From assembly GCA_029008875.1 (NCBI GenBank), contig JAQXJP010000009.1, positions 62,001-126,000 on the forward strand: a DNA stretch of 64,000 nucleotides, given 5' to 3'. The notes under the pieces are model-generated. The model was not told where the DNA came from and made no database searches. It saw only the letters and a program-made list of their open reading frames with translations. The translations under genes and the position numbers were made by a program. This document shows, one piece after another, positions 29,413 to 37,324 of the stretch. Numbering within the stretch: position 1 is the first letter of the stretch; the number at the start of each line of letters is the position of its first letter. Origin of the DNA: Lachnospiraceae bacterium (GTDB lineage: Bacteria; Bacillota; Clostridia; Lachnospirales; Lachnospiraceae).

Positions 29413-29640
29413 TTTTGCGCCCAAAGATGTGTCCCTAAATTGCAAAAGATGATAAAATTTGGGCGCAGAAGGTAAGAAAATGGCTTTTGCGCCCAAAGAT
29501 GTGTCCCTAAATTGCAGAAAATGACGAAATTTGGGCATAGAAGGTAAAAAAAGGGCTTTTGCGCCCAAAGATGTGTCCCCAAATCGTAAAATAAGCAAAA
29601 TTTGGGTTCAGAAAACAGAAAAAGATTTGTTTTGCCCAAT
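29413..29640. repeat. 72-bp tandem repeat, each unit a hairpin
   Basis: Units begin at 29413, 29485 and 29557 with TTTTGCGCCCAAAGATGTGT, exactly 72 bases apart, and a decayed fourth begins near 29629. In unit 1, TGCGCCCAAA pairs perfectly with TTTGGGCGCA about 30 bases later; in units 2 and 3 the 3' arm has drifted. The region fills most of the 366-base gap between topB and the next gene. The minus strand is open through all units (24 residues per unit), but no start or coding style supports a gene. Confidence 0.85.
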
Positions 29641-29685
29641 GGGATAAATATGCGAACCACTAGCTAAATGAAAAGAGGAGAAAAT

Positions 29686-30363
29686 ATGGAAACAGCAAGA
29701 ATTAAGAATTTATACACCCTGGAGGAAACTATCGCGGGGGAGTATCTGGCGCAGTTCACCTATCCATGGGAAGCGCTGAAAGGAATCAGCGATTTTATCC
29801 GGAAAATCGGTCCCACCTTGGATTCGGAAAAGTATGAGCAGCGAGGGGAGGACATCTGGGTGGCAAAAAGTGCAACGGTTTTTCCAAGTGCCTATCTGCA
29901 TGGACCGTTGATTATTGATGAGGAGGCGGAGATTCGCCATTGTGCTTTTATCCGTGGTTCCGCAATCGTTGGAAAAGGCTCCGTGGTGGGAAATTCCACG
30001 GAATTGAAGAATGTCATCATTTTTAATTCCGTTCAGGTTCCTCACTACAATTATGTGGGTGATTCCATTCTTGGATACAAATCCCACATGGGAGCAGGCT
30101 CCATCACCTCTAACGTAAAGTCCGACAAGGAACTTGTGGTGGTCAAGGACGTGTACGACACCAAGGAGGAAATTCCCACCGGGCTCAAAAAGTTCGGGGC
30201 AATGCTTGGGGATTATGTGGAAGTGGGGTGCAATTCGGTTCTCAATCCGGGGACAGTGGTGGGACCCCACAGCAATATTTATCCCACATCCTGCGTGCGC
30301 GGCGTGATTCCGGCGAATTCCATCTACAAGGATAAAGAGCACGTGGTTCGCAAGAACGTATAA
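29686..30363 (+). CDS. Left-handed beta-helix (hexapeptide) acyl/nucleotidyltransferase-like protein
   Basis: The ATG at 29686 follows AGAGGAGAAA; an earlier in-frame ATG at 29668 lies upstream of that site. The ~225-residue protein has an alpha-helical N-terminus and, from about residue 60, a run of hexapeptide turns (WVAKSATVFPSAYLHGPLII, then IVGKGSVVGNSTELKN and VLNPGTVVGPHSNIYP). This is the fold of the C-terminal half of GlmU and related sugar-nucleotide acyltransferases. There is no pyrophosphorylase domain. Substrate unknown. Its final codons are partly duplicated twice just after the stop. Confidence 0.8.
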   Translation: METARIKNLYTLEETIAGEYLAQFTYPWEALKGISDFIRKIGPTLDSEKYEQRGEDIWVAKSATVFPSAYLHGPLIIDEEAEIRHCAFIRGSAIVGKGSVVGNSTELKNVIIFNSVQVPHYNYVGDSILGYKSHMGAGSITSNVKSDKELVVVKDVYDTKEEIPTGLKKFGAMLGDYVEVGCNSVLNPGTVVGPHSNIYPTSCVRGVIPANSIYKDKEHVVRKNV

Positions 30364-30440
30364 GGATTGACAAGAAGCCGTTGTCCGCAAGAACGGATAA
30401 AGACTGACAAGGAGCATGTTGTCCGCAAGAACGGATAAAG
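30342..30440 (+). repeat. 37–38-bp direct repeats of the preceding gene's 3' end
   Basis: The last codons plus stop (CGCAAGAACGTATAA and neighbours) recur at about 30387 and 30425 with 37- and 38-base spacing and a few changes. The result is two extra pseudo-ends after the true stop. Confidence 0.75.
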
Positions 30441-30575
30441 GATTGATTTTAGCGCAAAAATTGTTGATTTTTCTACTTGATGATTGGGAAAAAATATGAG
30501 AGAATGACCACAGTATGTTAAACTTCTAACAAGAGTATTAACACATATAAGTTTTTAGACGAAAGGAGTCTTACA

Positions 30576-31268
30576 ATGATTTACACAAAGGAAGTTGAAA
30601 ACATGTGTCCTGTTGCTAAGGGCGCAAAGCATGAGCCAGCTCCTATCCCGGAAGAAGGAAAGTGGGTTCATTCCAAGAAAATTGAGGACATTTCAGGCTT
30701 TACACACGGTGTTGGCTGGTGTGCACCACAGCAGGGTGCCTGCAAGCTTTCCCTCAATGTAAAGGAAGGAATTATCGTGGAAGCTTTGGTTGAGACTATC
30801 GGATGTTCCGGTATGACTCATTCCGCAGCTATGGCAGCTGAGGTATTGCAGGGCAAGACAATTCTGGAAGCTTTAAATACAGACCTTGTATGTGACGCTA
30901 TCAATACCGCAATGAGAGAACTTTTCTTGCAGATTGTTTATGGCCGTACACAGAGCGCATTCTCCGATGACGGACTTGCAGTTGGTGCAGGACTGGAAGA
31001 CCTTGGAAAGGGACTTCGTTCTCAGGTTGGTACTATGTATGCAACCAAGGAGAAGGGTGTTCGTTACCTGGAGATGGCAGAAGGTTATGTAACCGGTATC
31101 GCACTGGATGAGAACAATGAGGTTATTGGTTACCAGTTCGTTTCTCTTGGAAAGATGACAGACTTCATCAAAAAGGGTGACGATCCGAATACCGCATGGG
31201 AGAAGGCAAAGGGCCAGTATGGTCGTGTCGCTGATGCGGTTAAGATTATCGACCCACGTGTAGAGTAA
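30576..31268 (+). CDS. NifU-like iron–sulfur cluster scaffold, GGGtGRT partner
   Basis: A 230-residue protein related to NifU/IscU scaffolds. Cys residues are in ENMCPVAKG (about 11), VGWCAPQQGACKL (about 50–58) and ETIGCSGMTHSAAMAAEVL (about 79), the last being the typical scaffold motif with a following helix. NCBI usually names this gene an iron–sulfur cluster assembly scaffold and finds it beside a GGGtGRT gene, as here (21 bases). AAAGGAG precedes the ATG by ten bases. Codon choice (GCA/GCT, GGT, GTT, AAG) is strikingly biased compared with neighbours, pointing to very high expression. The actual client is not known. Confidence 0.85.
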   Translation: MIYTKEVENMCPVAKGAKHEPAPIPEEGKWVHSKKIEDISGFTHGVGWCAPQQGACKLSLNVKEGIIVEALVETIGCSGMTHSAAMAAEVLQGKTILEALNTDLVCDAINTAMRELFLQIVYGRTQSAFSDDGLAVGAGLEDLGKGLRSQVGTMYATKEKGVRYLEMAEGYVTGIALDENNEVIGYQFVSLGKMTDFIKKGDDPNTAWEKAKGQYGRVADAVKIIDPRVE

Positions 31269-31289
31269 TTGAAAGGAGAAACAATCGAC

Positions 31290-32300
31290 ATGGCATTATT
31301 TGAATCATATGAGAGAAGAATTGACCAGATTAACGCTGTACTTAACAGCTATGGTATCAGCTCTATCGAAGAAGCTGAAAAAATCACAAAGGATGCTGGA
31401 CTTGACGTATATGATCAGGTTAAGAAAATCCAGCCAATCTGTTTTGAAAATGCTTGCTGGGCTTACACTGTAGGTGCAGCTATCGCAATCAAGAAGGGAT
31501 GCAGAAGAGCTGCTGATGCTGCTGCAGCAATCGGTGAGGGACTTCAGGCATTCTGTATTCCGGGTTCCGTTGCAGACCATCGTAAGGTAGGTCTTGGACA
31601 TGGTAACCTTGGAAAGATGTTGCTGGAGGAAGAGACTGAGTGCTTCTGCTTCTTGGCAGGACATGAGTCATTCGCAGCAGCTGAAGGTGCAATTGGTATC
31701 GCAGAGAAGGCTAACAAGGTTCGTCAGAAGCCGCTTCGCGTTATCTTGAACGGTCTTGGAAAAGACGCTGCTCAGATTATTTCCCGTATCAACGGATTTA
31801 CTTTCGTTGAGACCAAGTATGATTACAAGGAAGCAAAGCTTAACGTTGTATATGAGAAGGCATATTCTAACGGAGTTCGCGCTACCGTTAAGTGCTACGG
31901 TGCAGACGATGTTCAGGAAGGTGTTGCAATCATGCATCATGAGAACGTTGGTGTATCCATCACCGGTAACTCAACCAACCCTACTCGTTTCCAGCATCCG
32001 GTAGCAGGTACATACAAGAAGGAGTGCATCGAGCTTGGCAAGAAGTACTTCTCCGTAGCTTCCGGCGGTGGTACTGGACGTACCCTTCACCCGGACAACA
32101 TGGCTGCAGGACCGGCTTCTTACGGTATGACCGATACTCTCGGACGTATGCACTCTGATGCACAGTTCGCAGGATCTTCATCCGTACCTGCTCATGTAGA
32201 GATGATGGGACTTATCGGAATGGGTAACAACCCGATGGTAGGTGCTACCGTAGCAGTTGCAGTATCCGTAGAGGAAGCAGCAAGAGCTGGCAAGTTCTAA
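31290..32300 (+). CDS. GGGtGRT protein
   Basis: The start is the ATG at 31290, preceded by GAAAGGAGAAA; the product MALFESYERRIDQIN… has 336 residues. It contains the name-giving motif FSVASGGGTGRTLHPDNM at about 253–270, and conserved glycine-rich ends (GLIGMGNNPMVGATVAVAVS). The family is widespread in anaerobic Firmicutes, always with the NifU-like partner, and has no assigned function that I know of. Codon usage shares the partner's strong bias. A textbook terminator follows. Cys-containing segments (IQPICFENACWAY) could hold a cluster, but this is inference. Confidence 0.88.
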   Translation: MALFESYERRIDQINAVLNSYGISSIEEAEKITKDAGLDVYDQVKKIQPICFENACWAYTVGAAIAIKKGCRRAADAAAAIGEGLQAFCIPGSVADHRKVGLGHGNLGKMLLEEETECFCFLAGHESFAAAEGAIGIAEKANKVRQKPLRVILNGLGKDAAQIISRINGFTFVETKYDYKEAKLNVVYEKAYSNGVRATVKCYGADDVQEGVAIMHHENVGVSITGNSTNPTRFQHPVAGTYKKECIELGKKYFSVASGGGTGRTLHPDNMAAGPASYGMTDTLGRMHSDAQFAGSSSVPAHVEMMGLIGMGNNPMVGATVAVAVSVEEAARAGKF

Positions 32301-32406
32301 ATTGTAGTTTAAAATTGCAGATTAAAATTACTGTTCTGAATTTATTATTTTGAAATATTAATTTTGAAATATGTGTTTTGAATTTTACAATTCTGAATGG
32401 AAATCA

Positions 32407-32436
32407 GCACCCGAGGTTCGCCTCGGGTGCTTTTTT
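32407..32436 (+). terminator. Strong terminator after the GGGtGRT gene
   Basis: A perfect 10-bp stem GCACCCGAGG / CCTCGGGTGC with a TTCG tetraloop followed by six T. Confidence 0.97.
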
Positions 32437-32512
32437 GTTGGGTGCACCCAAAAAGTTGTCCAACTATATGGGCCTAATGCCTTTATTGTGCCTGCGTATA
32501 TGGGTACAGTAT

Positions 32513-32582
32513 AAATAAAAGTGTCTAAGTAAAAGTGTCTAAGTAAAAGGGTTTAAGGAATAGGGTTTAAGTAACAGGGTAT
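32513..32582. repeat. 14-bp tandem repeat, five units
   Basis: Five consecutive 14-base units of the form AAGTAAAAGTGTCT drift gradually to AAGTAACAGGGTAT. No ORF is associated. Confidence 0.8.
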
Positions 32583-32665
32583 CCCTAATATTAGGAGTTC
32601 AAAAATAAGGATCCTAATATATAAAATGTCCTTGACAAGGGGCACAGTTCGGGCTACTTGAGAAA

Positions 32666-32958
32666 TTACTAACGGAATTCGGTGATCTGGGGAAATCATT
32701 AGTAAAATCTGGGGAGTTTCCGGGAGATTACTAACGGAATCCGGAAATCCGGGATAATCATTAGTAAAACACGGGACTTCAACAGGGACTTTACTAATGG
32801 ATTTCCTGTCTGACCGGGGAAAAGTTAGTAAAATCCGCGACTTCGACCGAGGCTTTACTAATGGATTCCCTGTCTGACCGGGAAAAGTTAGTAAAATCCG
32901 GGACTTCGATCAGGGCTTTACTAATGAAACGATTGGTAGGAAAAGCAAGCGTTAGTAA
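32666..32958. repeat. Array of ten alternating TTACTAA/TTAGTAA heptamers (63-bp period)
   Basis: TTACTAA occurs at 32666, 32728, 32791, 32855 and 32918, and its reverse complement TTAGTAA at 32699, 32761, 32825, 32888 and 32952. Adjacent heptamers are 29–34 bases apart, about three helix turns, and always in opposite orientation. The spacers are also partly conserved (GGGACTTCGA…, GGATTCCCTGTCTGACCGGG) and form minor inverted repeats. There is no cas gene and the spacers are not unique, so it is not CRISPR. Confidence 0.85.
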
Positions 32959-33199
32959 AGCAACCATTTTGATACATATACCCCATTAAATTATGGCACT
33001 ATTTTATACAATTCAGAACGTTCCTCCCACAAAAGCTTCAAAGCTCACTGAAAAAAGCCACATAGTAAAGTTTCATTACACACCCTATTTTCATTTCTCG
33101 CCAAATTTTCATTACCCACTAAATAATTACCACGTAGTAAACTATTCGTTAGTATGTGGTTTACTTCTAAATTTCACATTCATTTTTCCCACAAGAAAA
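32959..33199. other. AT-rich intergenic stretch without a supported gene
   Basis: Between the heptamer array and the tRNA terminator. It has an open frame of 76 codons at 32993–33223, but this lacks a ribosome-binding site and coding character. A few TAGTAAA-like motifs echo the array. Confidence 0.6.
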
Positions 33200-33201
33200 A
33201 G

Positions 33202-33238
33202 CCGAGAAATGCTAGTATTTTAGCAATTCTCGGCTTAC
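33202..33238 (-). terminator. Terminator of the tRNA operon
   Basis: AAGCCGAGAAATGCTA pairs with TAGCAATTCTCGGCTT, and on the minus strand the stem is followed by TTTTTC. It lies just past tRNA-Lys in the direction of transcription. Confidence 0.85.
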
Positions 33239-33256
33239 TTCACAGATTTTGAAAAA

Positions 33257-33329
33257 TGAGACACGGGGGAGTCGAACCCCCGACAACTTGATTAAAAGTC
33301 AAGTGCTCTACCAACTGAGCTAGTATCCC
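33257..33329 (-). tRNA. tRNA-Lys (anticodon TTT)
   Basis: A 73-base cloverleaf: acceptor GGGATAC/GTGTCTC with two G·T pairs, anticodon loop CTTTTAA, T-arm CGGGGGTTCGACTCCCCCG, discriminator A. It is the last tRNA of a six-gene minus-strand cluster. Confidence 0.95.
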
Positions 33330-33389
33330 ATATTATCTTAAGCAATGCACCGGGTGCATATGCATAAGTTCTTAAATTTTCTTAAGAAG

Positions 33390-33461
33390 CAGGGCTAGTT
33401 GGATTCGAACCAACGAATGCAGGAATCAAAATCCTGTGCCTTACCGCTTGGCGATAGCCCT
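33390..33461 (-). tRNA. tRNA-Gln (anticodon TTG)
   Basis: A 72-base cloverleaf: acceptor AGGGCTA/TAGCCCT, anticodon stem CAGGA/TCCTG with loop TTTTGAT, T-arm TTGGTTCGAATCCAA, discriminator G. Confidence 0.95.
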
Positions 33462-33480
33462 ACAGTTGCTACCGCAACAG

Positions 33481-33555
33481 GGTGGATAGAGGGATTCGAA
33501 CCCTCGGCCTCCAGAGCCACAATCTGGCGCGCTAACCAACTGCGCTATACCCACC
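33481..33555 (-). tRNA. tRNA-His (anticodon GTG)
   Basis: Acceptor GTGGGTA/TATCCAC, anticodon stem CCAGA/TCTGG with loop TTGTGGC. A genomic G at position -1 faces discriminator C, the tRNA-His identity feature. Confidence 0.95.
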
Positions 33556-33612
33556 ATATAGTTTCTCACGCAAGAGCGCGTCCTATTCACATGTCGTTAT
33601 CAACAACGTGAA

Positions 33613-33686
<74 letters not shown>

Positions 33687-33690
33687 ATAA

Positions 33691-33761
33691 AGCGGGTGAT
33701 GGGAATCGAACCCACGTATCCAGCTTGGAAGGCTGGTGTTCTACCATTGAACTACACCCGC
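33691..33761 (-). tRNA. tRNA-Gly (anticodon TCC)
   Basis: A 71-base cloverleaf: acceptor GCGGGTG/CACCCGC, anticodon stem CCAGC/GCTGG with loop CTTCCAA, discriminator T. Only four bases separate it from tRNA-Arg. Confidence 0.95.
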
Positions 33762-33769
33762 ATACACAA

Positions 33770-33844
33770 TCGGGGTGACAGGATTCGAACCTGCGGCCTC
33801 CTGGTCCCAAACCAGGCGCTCTAGCCAAACTGAGCCACACCCCG
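33770..33844 (-). tRNA. tRNA-Pro (anticodon TGG)
   Basis: A 75-base cloverleaf: acceptor CGGGGTG/CACCCCG, anticodon stem CCTGG/CCAGG with loop TTTGGGA, discriminator A. It is the first tRNA of the cluster; the promoter should lie just above it, before the rdgB stop. Confidence 0.95.
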
Positions 33845-33931
33845 AAGCATCTATAATATTCCCGCCATCCCGTGACGCAAATAAGATTATATTATAGCGC
33901 CTAAACGTTGTCAACATGTTTTTTTATTTTT

Positions 33932-34540
33932 TTATATTTTGCCTTCCAGCATTTTTTTCATCGCCCGAAGCCCTTTTCCGCGGTGACTTATGGCATTTTT
34001 TTGCTCTCTGGATAAGGCTGCGGAGGAGCATCCGAATTCGTCCAGATAGAAAATCGGATCATAGCCAAATCCGTTCTCGCCGTCCGGTTCCCATCCGATG
34101 TATCCCTCCATGGTCTGTCGGGTCACCAGTTCCTCCCCGTTTGGAAGTACGGCGCCGATTGCACACACAAATCGCGCGGTGCGCTTCTCCTTCTCCACAC
34201 CCTCCATCCGGTCAAGAAGCGCCCGGTTTTTGATGGTGTAGGAAGTATCCTCCCCCATGTAGCGCGCAGAGTAGATTCCCGGTTCCTTGTTCAGGTAGTC
34301 GATCTCCAGTCCGGAATCGTCCGCCAGGACAATGGCATCCTTATGCTCCGCCGGCAGCGCTTCAGCCACGCTGTGTGCTTTAATCAGTGCATTTTCCTCA
34401 AATGTGGTTCCGTCCTCCACGATGTCTGTTTTCACCCCTGCATCCCGCATGGAGAGAATCTCCACATCCATATCCGCCATGATCTCGCGTATCTCACGCA
34501 TCTTGTCCTGATTTCCCGTTGCAAAAATGATTTTCTTCAT
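33932..34540 (-). CDS. rdgB: XTP/dITP diphosphatase (RdgB/HAM1)
   Basis: A house-cleaning enzyme that removes ITP, dITP and XTP from the nucleotide pool. It has 202 residues, starting KKIIFATGNQDKMREIREIM, with ADDSGLEIDYLNKEPGIYSA and the C-terminal GFGYDPIFYLDEFG and SHRGKGLRAMKKML motifs, all diagnostic. It is the last protein gene of a minus-strand run, 15 bases after the amidase gene. Confidence 0.96.
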   Translation of the reverse strand: MKKIIFATGNQDKMREIREIMADMDVEILSMRDAGVKTDIVEDGTTFEENALIKAHSVAEALPAEHKDAIVLADDSGLEIDYLNKEPGIYSARYMGEDTSYTIKNRALLDRMEGVEKEKRTARFVCAIGAVLPNGEELVTRQTMEGYIGWEPDGENGFGYDPIFYLDEFGCSSAALSREQKNAISHRGKGLRAMKKMLEGKI

Positions 34541-34555
34541 ATTGATATTCCTCTT

Positions 34556-35611
34556 TTAATATCCTTCCTCAAAAGCCTGTTGTATCGCCAGATAGATTCC
34601 CTCTGCAACAAGCTGTTGATATTCCTGTGTATTGAGTAATTCCAACTCCTCGCGGTTAGACATGAATCCTGCCTCAATCAATGCCACCGGCACCTCACTG
34701 TTGCGCACAATTCGAATCTGGTCACCCTTCAGCAATCCCATGTTGTTGCTTCCTGTTGTATCCACCACATTCTCCAGACATATCTGAGCCAGACGCTTGC
34801 TGGACAATTGGGCCGTGTCCGACTGACTGTACAGCACCTGGGTTCCTTGCTCATTGGTCAGAATTCCCCTGGAGGAAGCATTGTTGTGCACGCTGATAAA
34901 CAAATCCGCCTCCACACGGTTTGCCAGCGCCACTCTCTGATCCAGGGTTGGGTTTGTATCATTGATCCGCGTGTAATAGACACCGATATTCTCGTCCTCA
35001 TCCAACAATTTTTTCAATTCCAGCACAATCGCAAGATTGATATCCTTCTCCGAGATACCCAGCTTGGTGGCCCCAACCGCGCGCCCGCCGTGTCCTGCAT
35101 CCACCACAATCACTTTGTCAAAAATCTCGTGGGGATCCACAAAATCCAGATACAGGTATCCCTCCTCATACTCCTGTGACAATTCGAACACCCGGTCCAT
35201 CGTAAAAGAGATAACCCCCTTCGTCCCTTCCCGGTAATAACTGATGGCGGCGATATGGTCACAGCTTCCCCGCACGCTGTAATCCGCAAAATAGTCCTCA
35301 CTATCCACCGGAATCTTGATATAGATTGTCTGCGTCAGGTAATCGTTGCTGATTCTTAAGTCCTCCAGTTCAATCCCGGAGGGCAATTCTATCTTCAGTT
35401 GTGCTCCTACATTTTCCTCATCAAATACAATATCCTGCGGATTCTGCCCCTCGTACTTTGGCGACTCTTTCGTGTCCAACAGTTCAAAGTTTTCCTGGGC
35501 GGCCAAAACCGACTGCTCATGTATCTGTGGAAGAAAAAATGACAGACTGCAAAAAGCGATGCATATCATCGCAACAAATGCAGTCGTCCACTTCAACACC
35601 TGCTTATCCAT
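34556..35611 (-). CDS. N-acetylmuramoyl-L-alanine amidase (Amidase_3)
   Basis: A 351-residue secreted or membrane-anchored cell-wall hydrolase. One N-terminal hydrophobic segment (about 8–28) precedes an AMIN-like beta region (about 60–160) and the zinc amidase domain (about 165–350). The zinc ligands are in VVDAGHGG, the SEKDINLAI Glu and ISVHNNAS. The catalytic Glu is in VALIEAGFMSN. This is the AmiC/CwlD class that trims peptide stems from muramic acid. A CwlD-like spore-cortex role is possible, but the extra N-terminal domain argues for a general wall enzyme. Confidence 0.92.
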   Translation of the reverse strand: MDKQVLKWTTAFVAMICIAFCSLSFFLPQIHEQSVLAAQENFELLDTKESPKYEGQNPQDIVFDEENVGAQLKIELPSGIELEDLRISNDYLTQTIYIKIPVDSEDYFADYSVRGSCDHIAAISYYREGTKGVISFTMDRVFELSQEYEEGYLYLDFVDPHEIFDKVIVVDAGHGGRAVGATKLGISEKDINLAIVLELKKLLDEDENIGVYYTRINDTNPTLDQRVALANRVEADLFISVHNNASSRGILTNEQGTQVLYSQSDTAQLSSKRLAQICLENVVDTTGSNNMGLLKGDQIRIVRNSEVPVALIEAGFMSNREELELLNTQEYQQLVAEGIYLAIQQAFEEGY

Positions 35612-35613
35612 TG

Positions 35614-37323
35614 TTAACGCTCATTTACATATGCTTTGATACACAAATTACACTGCTGCTGTTCCTTTACATTGGAGAATTTCATACCGTTGAGGCTGAT
35701 ATATCCTTCCCCGTCCTCCAAATCCACCGTGGAGTATGCTTTTTCTCCCGTGTCGTACTCGATGGCCAGGGGGTGGGTGGCTCCCGGTGTGTTTAAATAT
35801 ATGACAATGGCAAATTTTTCTCCTCGTTGGATTGGGACGCTATTGTCGAAATCGATGGTGTAATACCCGGCTTGGGAGAGCGTCCCCTCCGCCACCTTGT
35901 TCATGCCGGAAAAAGAGGAGGTGCCTGTAAAATTATTGACCACATACACCTTGTATTCTGTCTTGGCACCGGTGGCATAAAATCCCGCCGCCGCAATCTT
36001 GCCATCCTGGCTTGCCTCAAATACATTGGCACCATAGATGAACTCCTTATCGTAGCCCATGCTGCCAACCCATCCGCACAGGTCGCTCTGGTACAGCCTG
36101 TCATAGTTGTCCGTATCTTCTACCCTCGTGTATACCACGTTGTGGGTTCCGATGTTGGTGTCATAGTAGGACACGTAAAACACTCCGTCCTCGCCAAAGT
36201 TGCTGCCCCAGCTGTTCTGGCAGATAAAGGCGCCGTCGCCCTCCAAATCTGCCACAAAATTATCCTTGGAATAATTGTCGTCCCATCCAATGATCACCAC
36301 ATCATGATTGGGCTTTTCTGTACCGATGTAACAGTAGGAATTGGTCTCACTGTTAAAATATTCGGACGAGGTCTGGGAACTGCGAAGGGTGCTGTACAGG
36401 GAAGTCTGTACCCCGCCGTATTTGAACACGGCAGTCTTGATAGCCTCGTAATCCTTACCGTCGATAATCCGCATCTCCTGCACATGCTTCACGGGCTTGA
36501 GGCTGGTATCCGTCCTGCCATCCCCGTAAGGGTCATCCACCTCGTAGACAGGCCCCTGCCACGCCGCAAAATACGCCATTCCCATGGTGTACTCGCCGCC
36601 GTCATACTGGTTCAGATTAAAAGAATTAGCCAGTGTCATGTGATCCACGGAGAACAGGTTCGCTTCCTCCGGAAGCAGTCTGGATTCCAGGGCACTGGAC
36701 GCCGCAAAAGCCCAGCAGGTTCCGTAGTTGCCCTGATTGCGTATAGCGGAGACACGGTCCTTCTCTCGCAGGTCGTAACGGGACGGGATGATGGAGGTGT
36801 TCTCCGAAGTGTCCGCCGCCGTCAGGGTGTTCTCCTCCACGCTGAAACTACAGGTATACCCCAACAAATTGGAGAGATCGTTCAAGCTCACATAGTACTC
36901 GTCGCCGATCTTGGTGAACGCCGACTGTATGGTCTTTTCCCCCTCCCCTGTCTCCGCCTTCAGCTCATGCAGTGAAAAATCCGCATAAGACTCACGCTTT
37001 TCCACCAGGAGCCGCCTCTGTCCGTACACATGGGCACTGCAGTTTAGCGCATCCCGGAGCATGGAGACCGGAACCATGATATTGCGGTTGCTATCCATAT
37101 AAAAGGTATTTTTTTCGTTTGTGTATTCCTTGTTGTCGATTACGACTTTTAGAAGCCTTCCGTTTGCATCCTCGGCAATGATTGGATACCAGACGGTATC
37201 CTCCAACTGCCCGCCGCGGAAGGATGCGATCTCCACGTTGTCCATGGCCATCACATGAAAACGGACAAACACAAAGGCCGCCGTCAAAATCGTAAGCGCA
37301 ATGTACTGTTTTGAATATTTCAT
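35614..37323 (-). CDS. Secreted C1-family (papain-like) cysteine peptidase
   Basis: A 569-residue exported protein with an N-terminal hydrophobic signal (about 7–26). Residues ~50–170 resemble the copper-amine-oxidase-like N-terminal domain found in many clostridial surface proteins (YMDSNRNIMVPVSMLRDAL). The peptidase domain then has the catalytic Cys in NQGNYGTCWAFAASS (Cys 203), the His in KPNHDVVIIGWDDNY and the Asn in ICQNSWGSNFGEDG. The C-terminal third is a beta-rich region of the lectin-like type. Five bases separate its start side from the methyltransferase gene and two its stop from the amidase start. It may act on the wall or on host protein. Confidence 0.9.
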   Translation of the reverse strand: MKYSKQYIALTILTAAFVFVRFHVMAMDNVEIASFRGGQLEDTVWYPIIAEDANGRLLKVVIDNKEYTNEKNTFYMDSNRNIMVPVSMLRDALNCSAHVYGQRRLLVEKRESYADFSLHELKAETGEGEKTIQSAFTKIGDEYYVSLNDLSNLLGYTCSFSVEENTLTAADTSENTSIIPSRYDLREKDRVSAIRNQGNYGTCWAFAASSALESRLLPEEANLFSVDHMTLANSFNLNQYDGGEYTMGMAYFAAWQGPVYEVDDPYGDGRTDTSLKPVKHVQEMRIIDGKDYEAIKTAVFKYGGVQTSLYSTLRSSQTSSEYFNSETNSYCYIGTEKPNHDVVIIGWDDNYSKDNFVADLEGDGAFICQNSWGSNFGEDGVFYVSYYDTNIGTHNVVYTRVEDTDNYDRLYQSDLCGWVGSMGYDKEFIYGANVFEASQDGKIAAAGFYATGAKTEYKVYVVNNFTGTSSFSGMNKVAEGTLSQAGYYTIDFDNSVPIQRGEKFAIVIYLNTPGATHPLAIEYDTGEKAYSTVDLEDGEGYISLNGMKFSNVKEQQQCNLCIKAYVNER

Positions 37324-37324
37324 T

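Noticed and set aside
29371-29660. Minus-strand gene with 24-residue repeats across the 72-bp units
   Set aside because: It is open only because the unit length is a multiple of three; there is no RBS or start, and the composition is that of non-coding hairpins.
32666-32958. Possible CRISPR array (regular ~63-base period)
   Set aside because: The repeated part is only seven bases and alternates orientation, the spacers resemble each other, and there are no cas genes.
32993-33223. 76-codon plus-strand ORF before the tRNA cluster
   Set aside because: No RBS, AT-rich random-looking composition, and it runs into the tRNA terminator.
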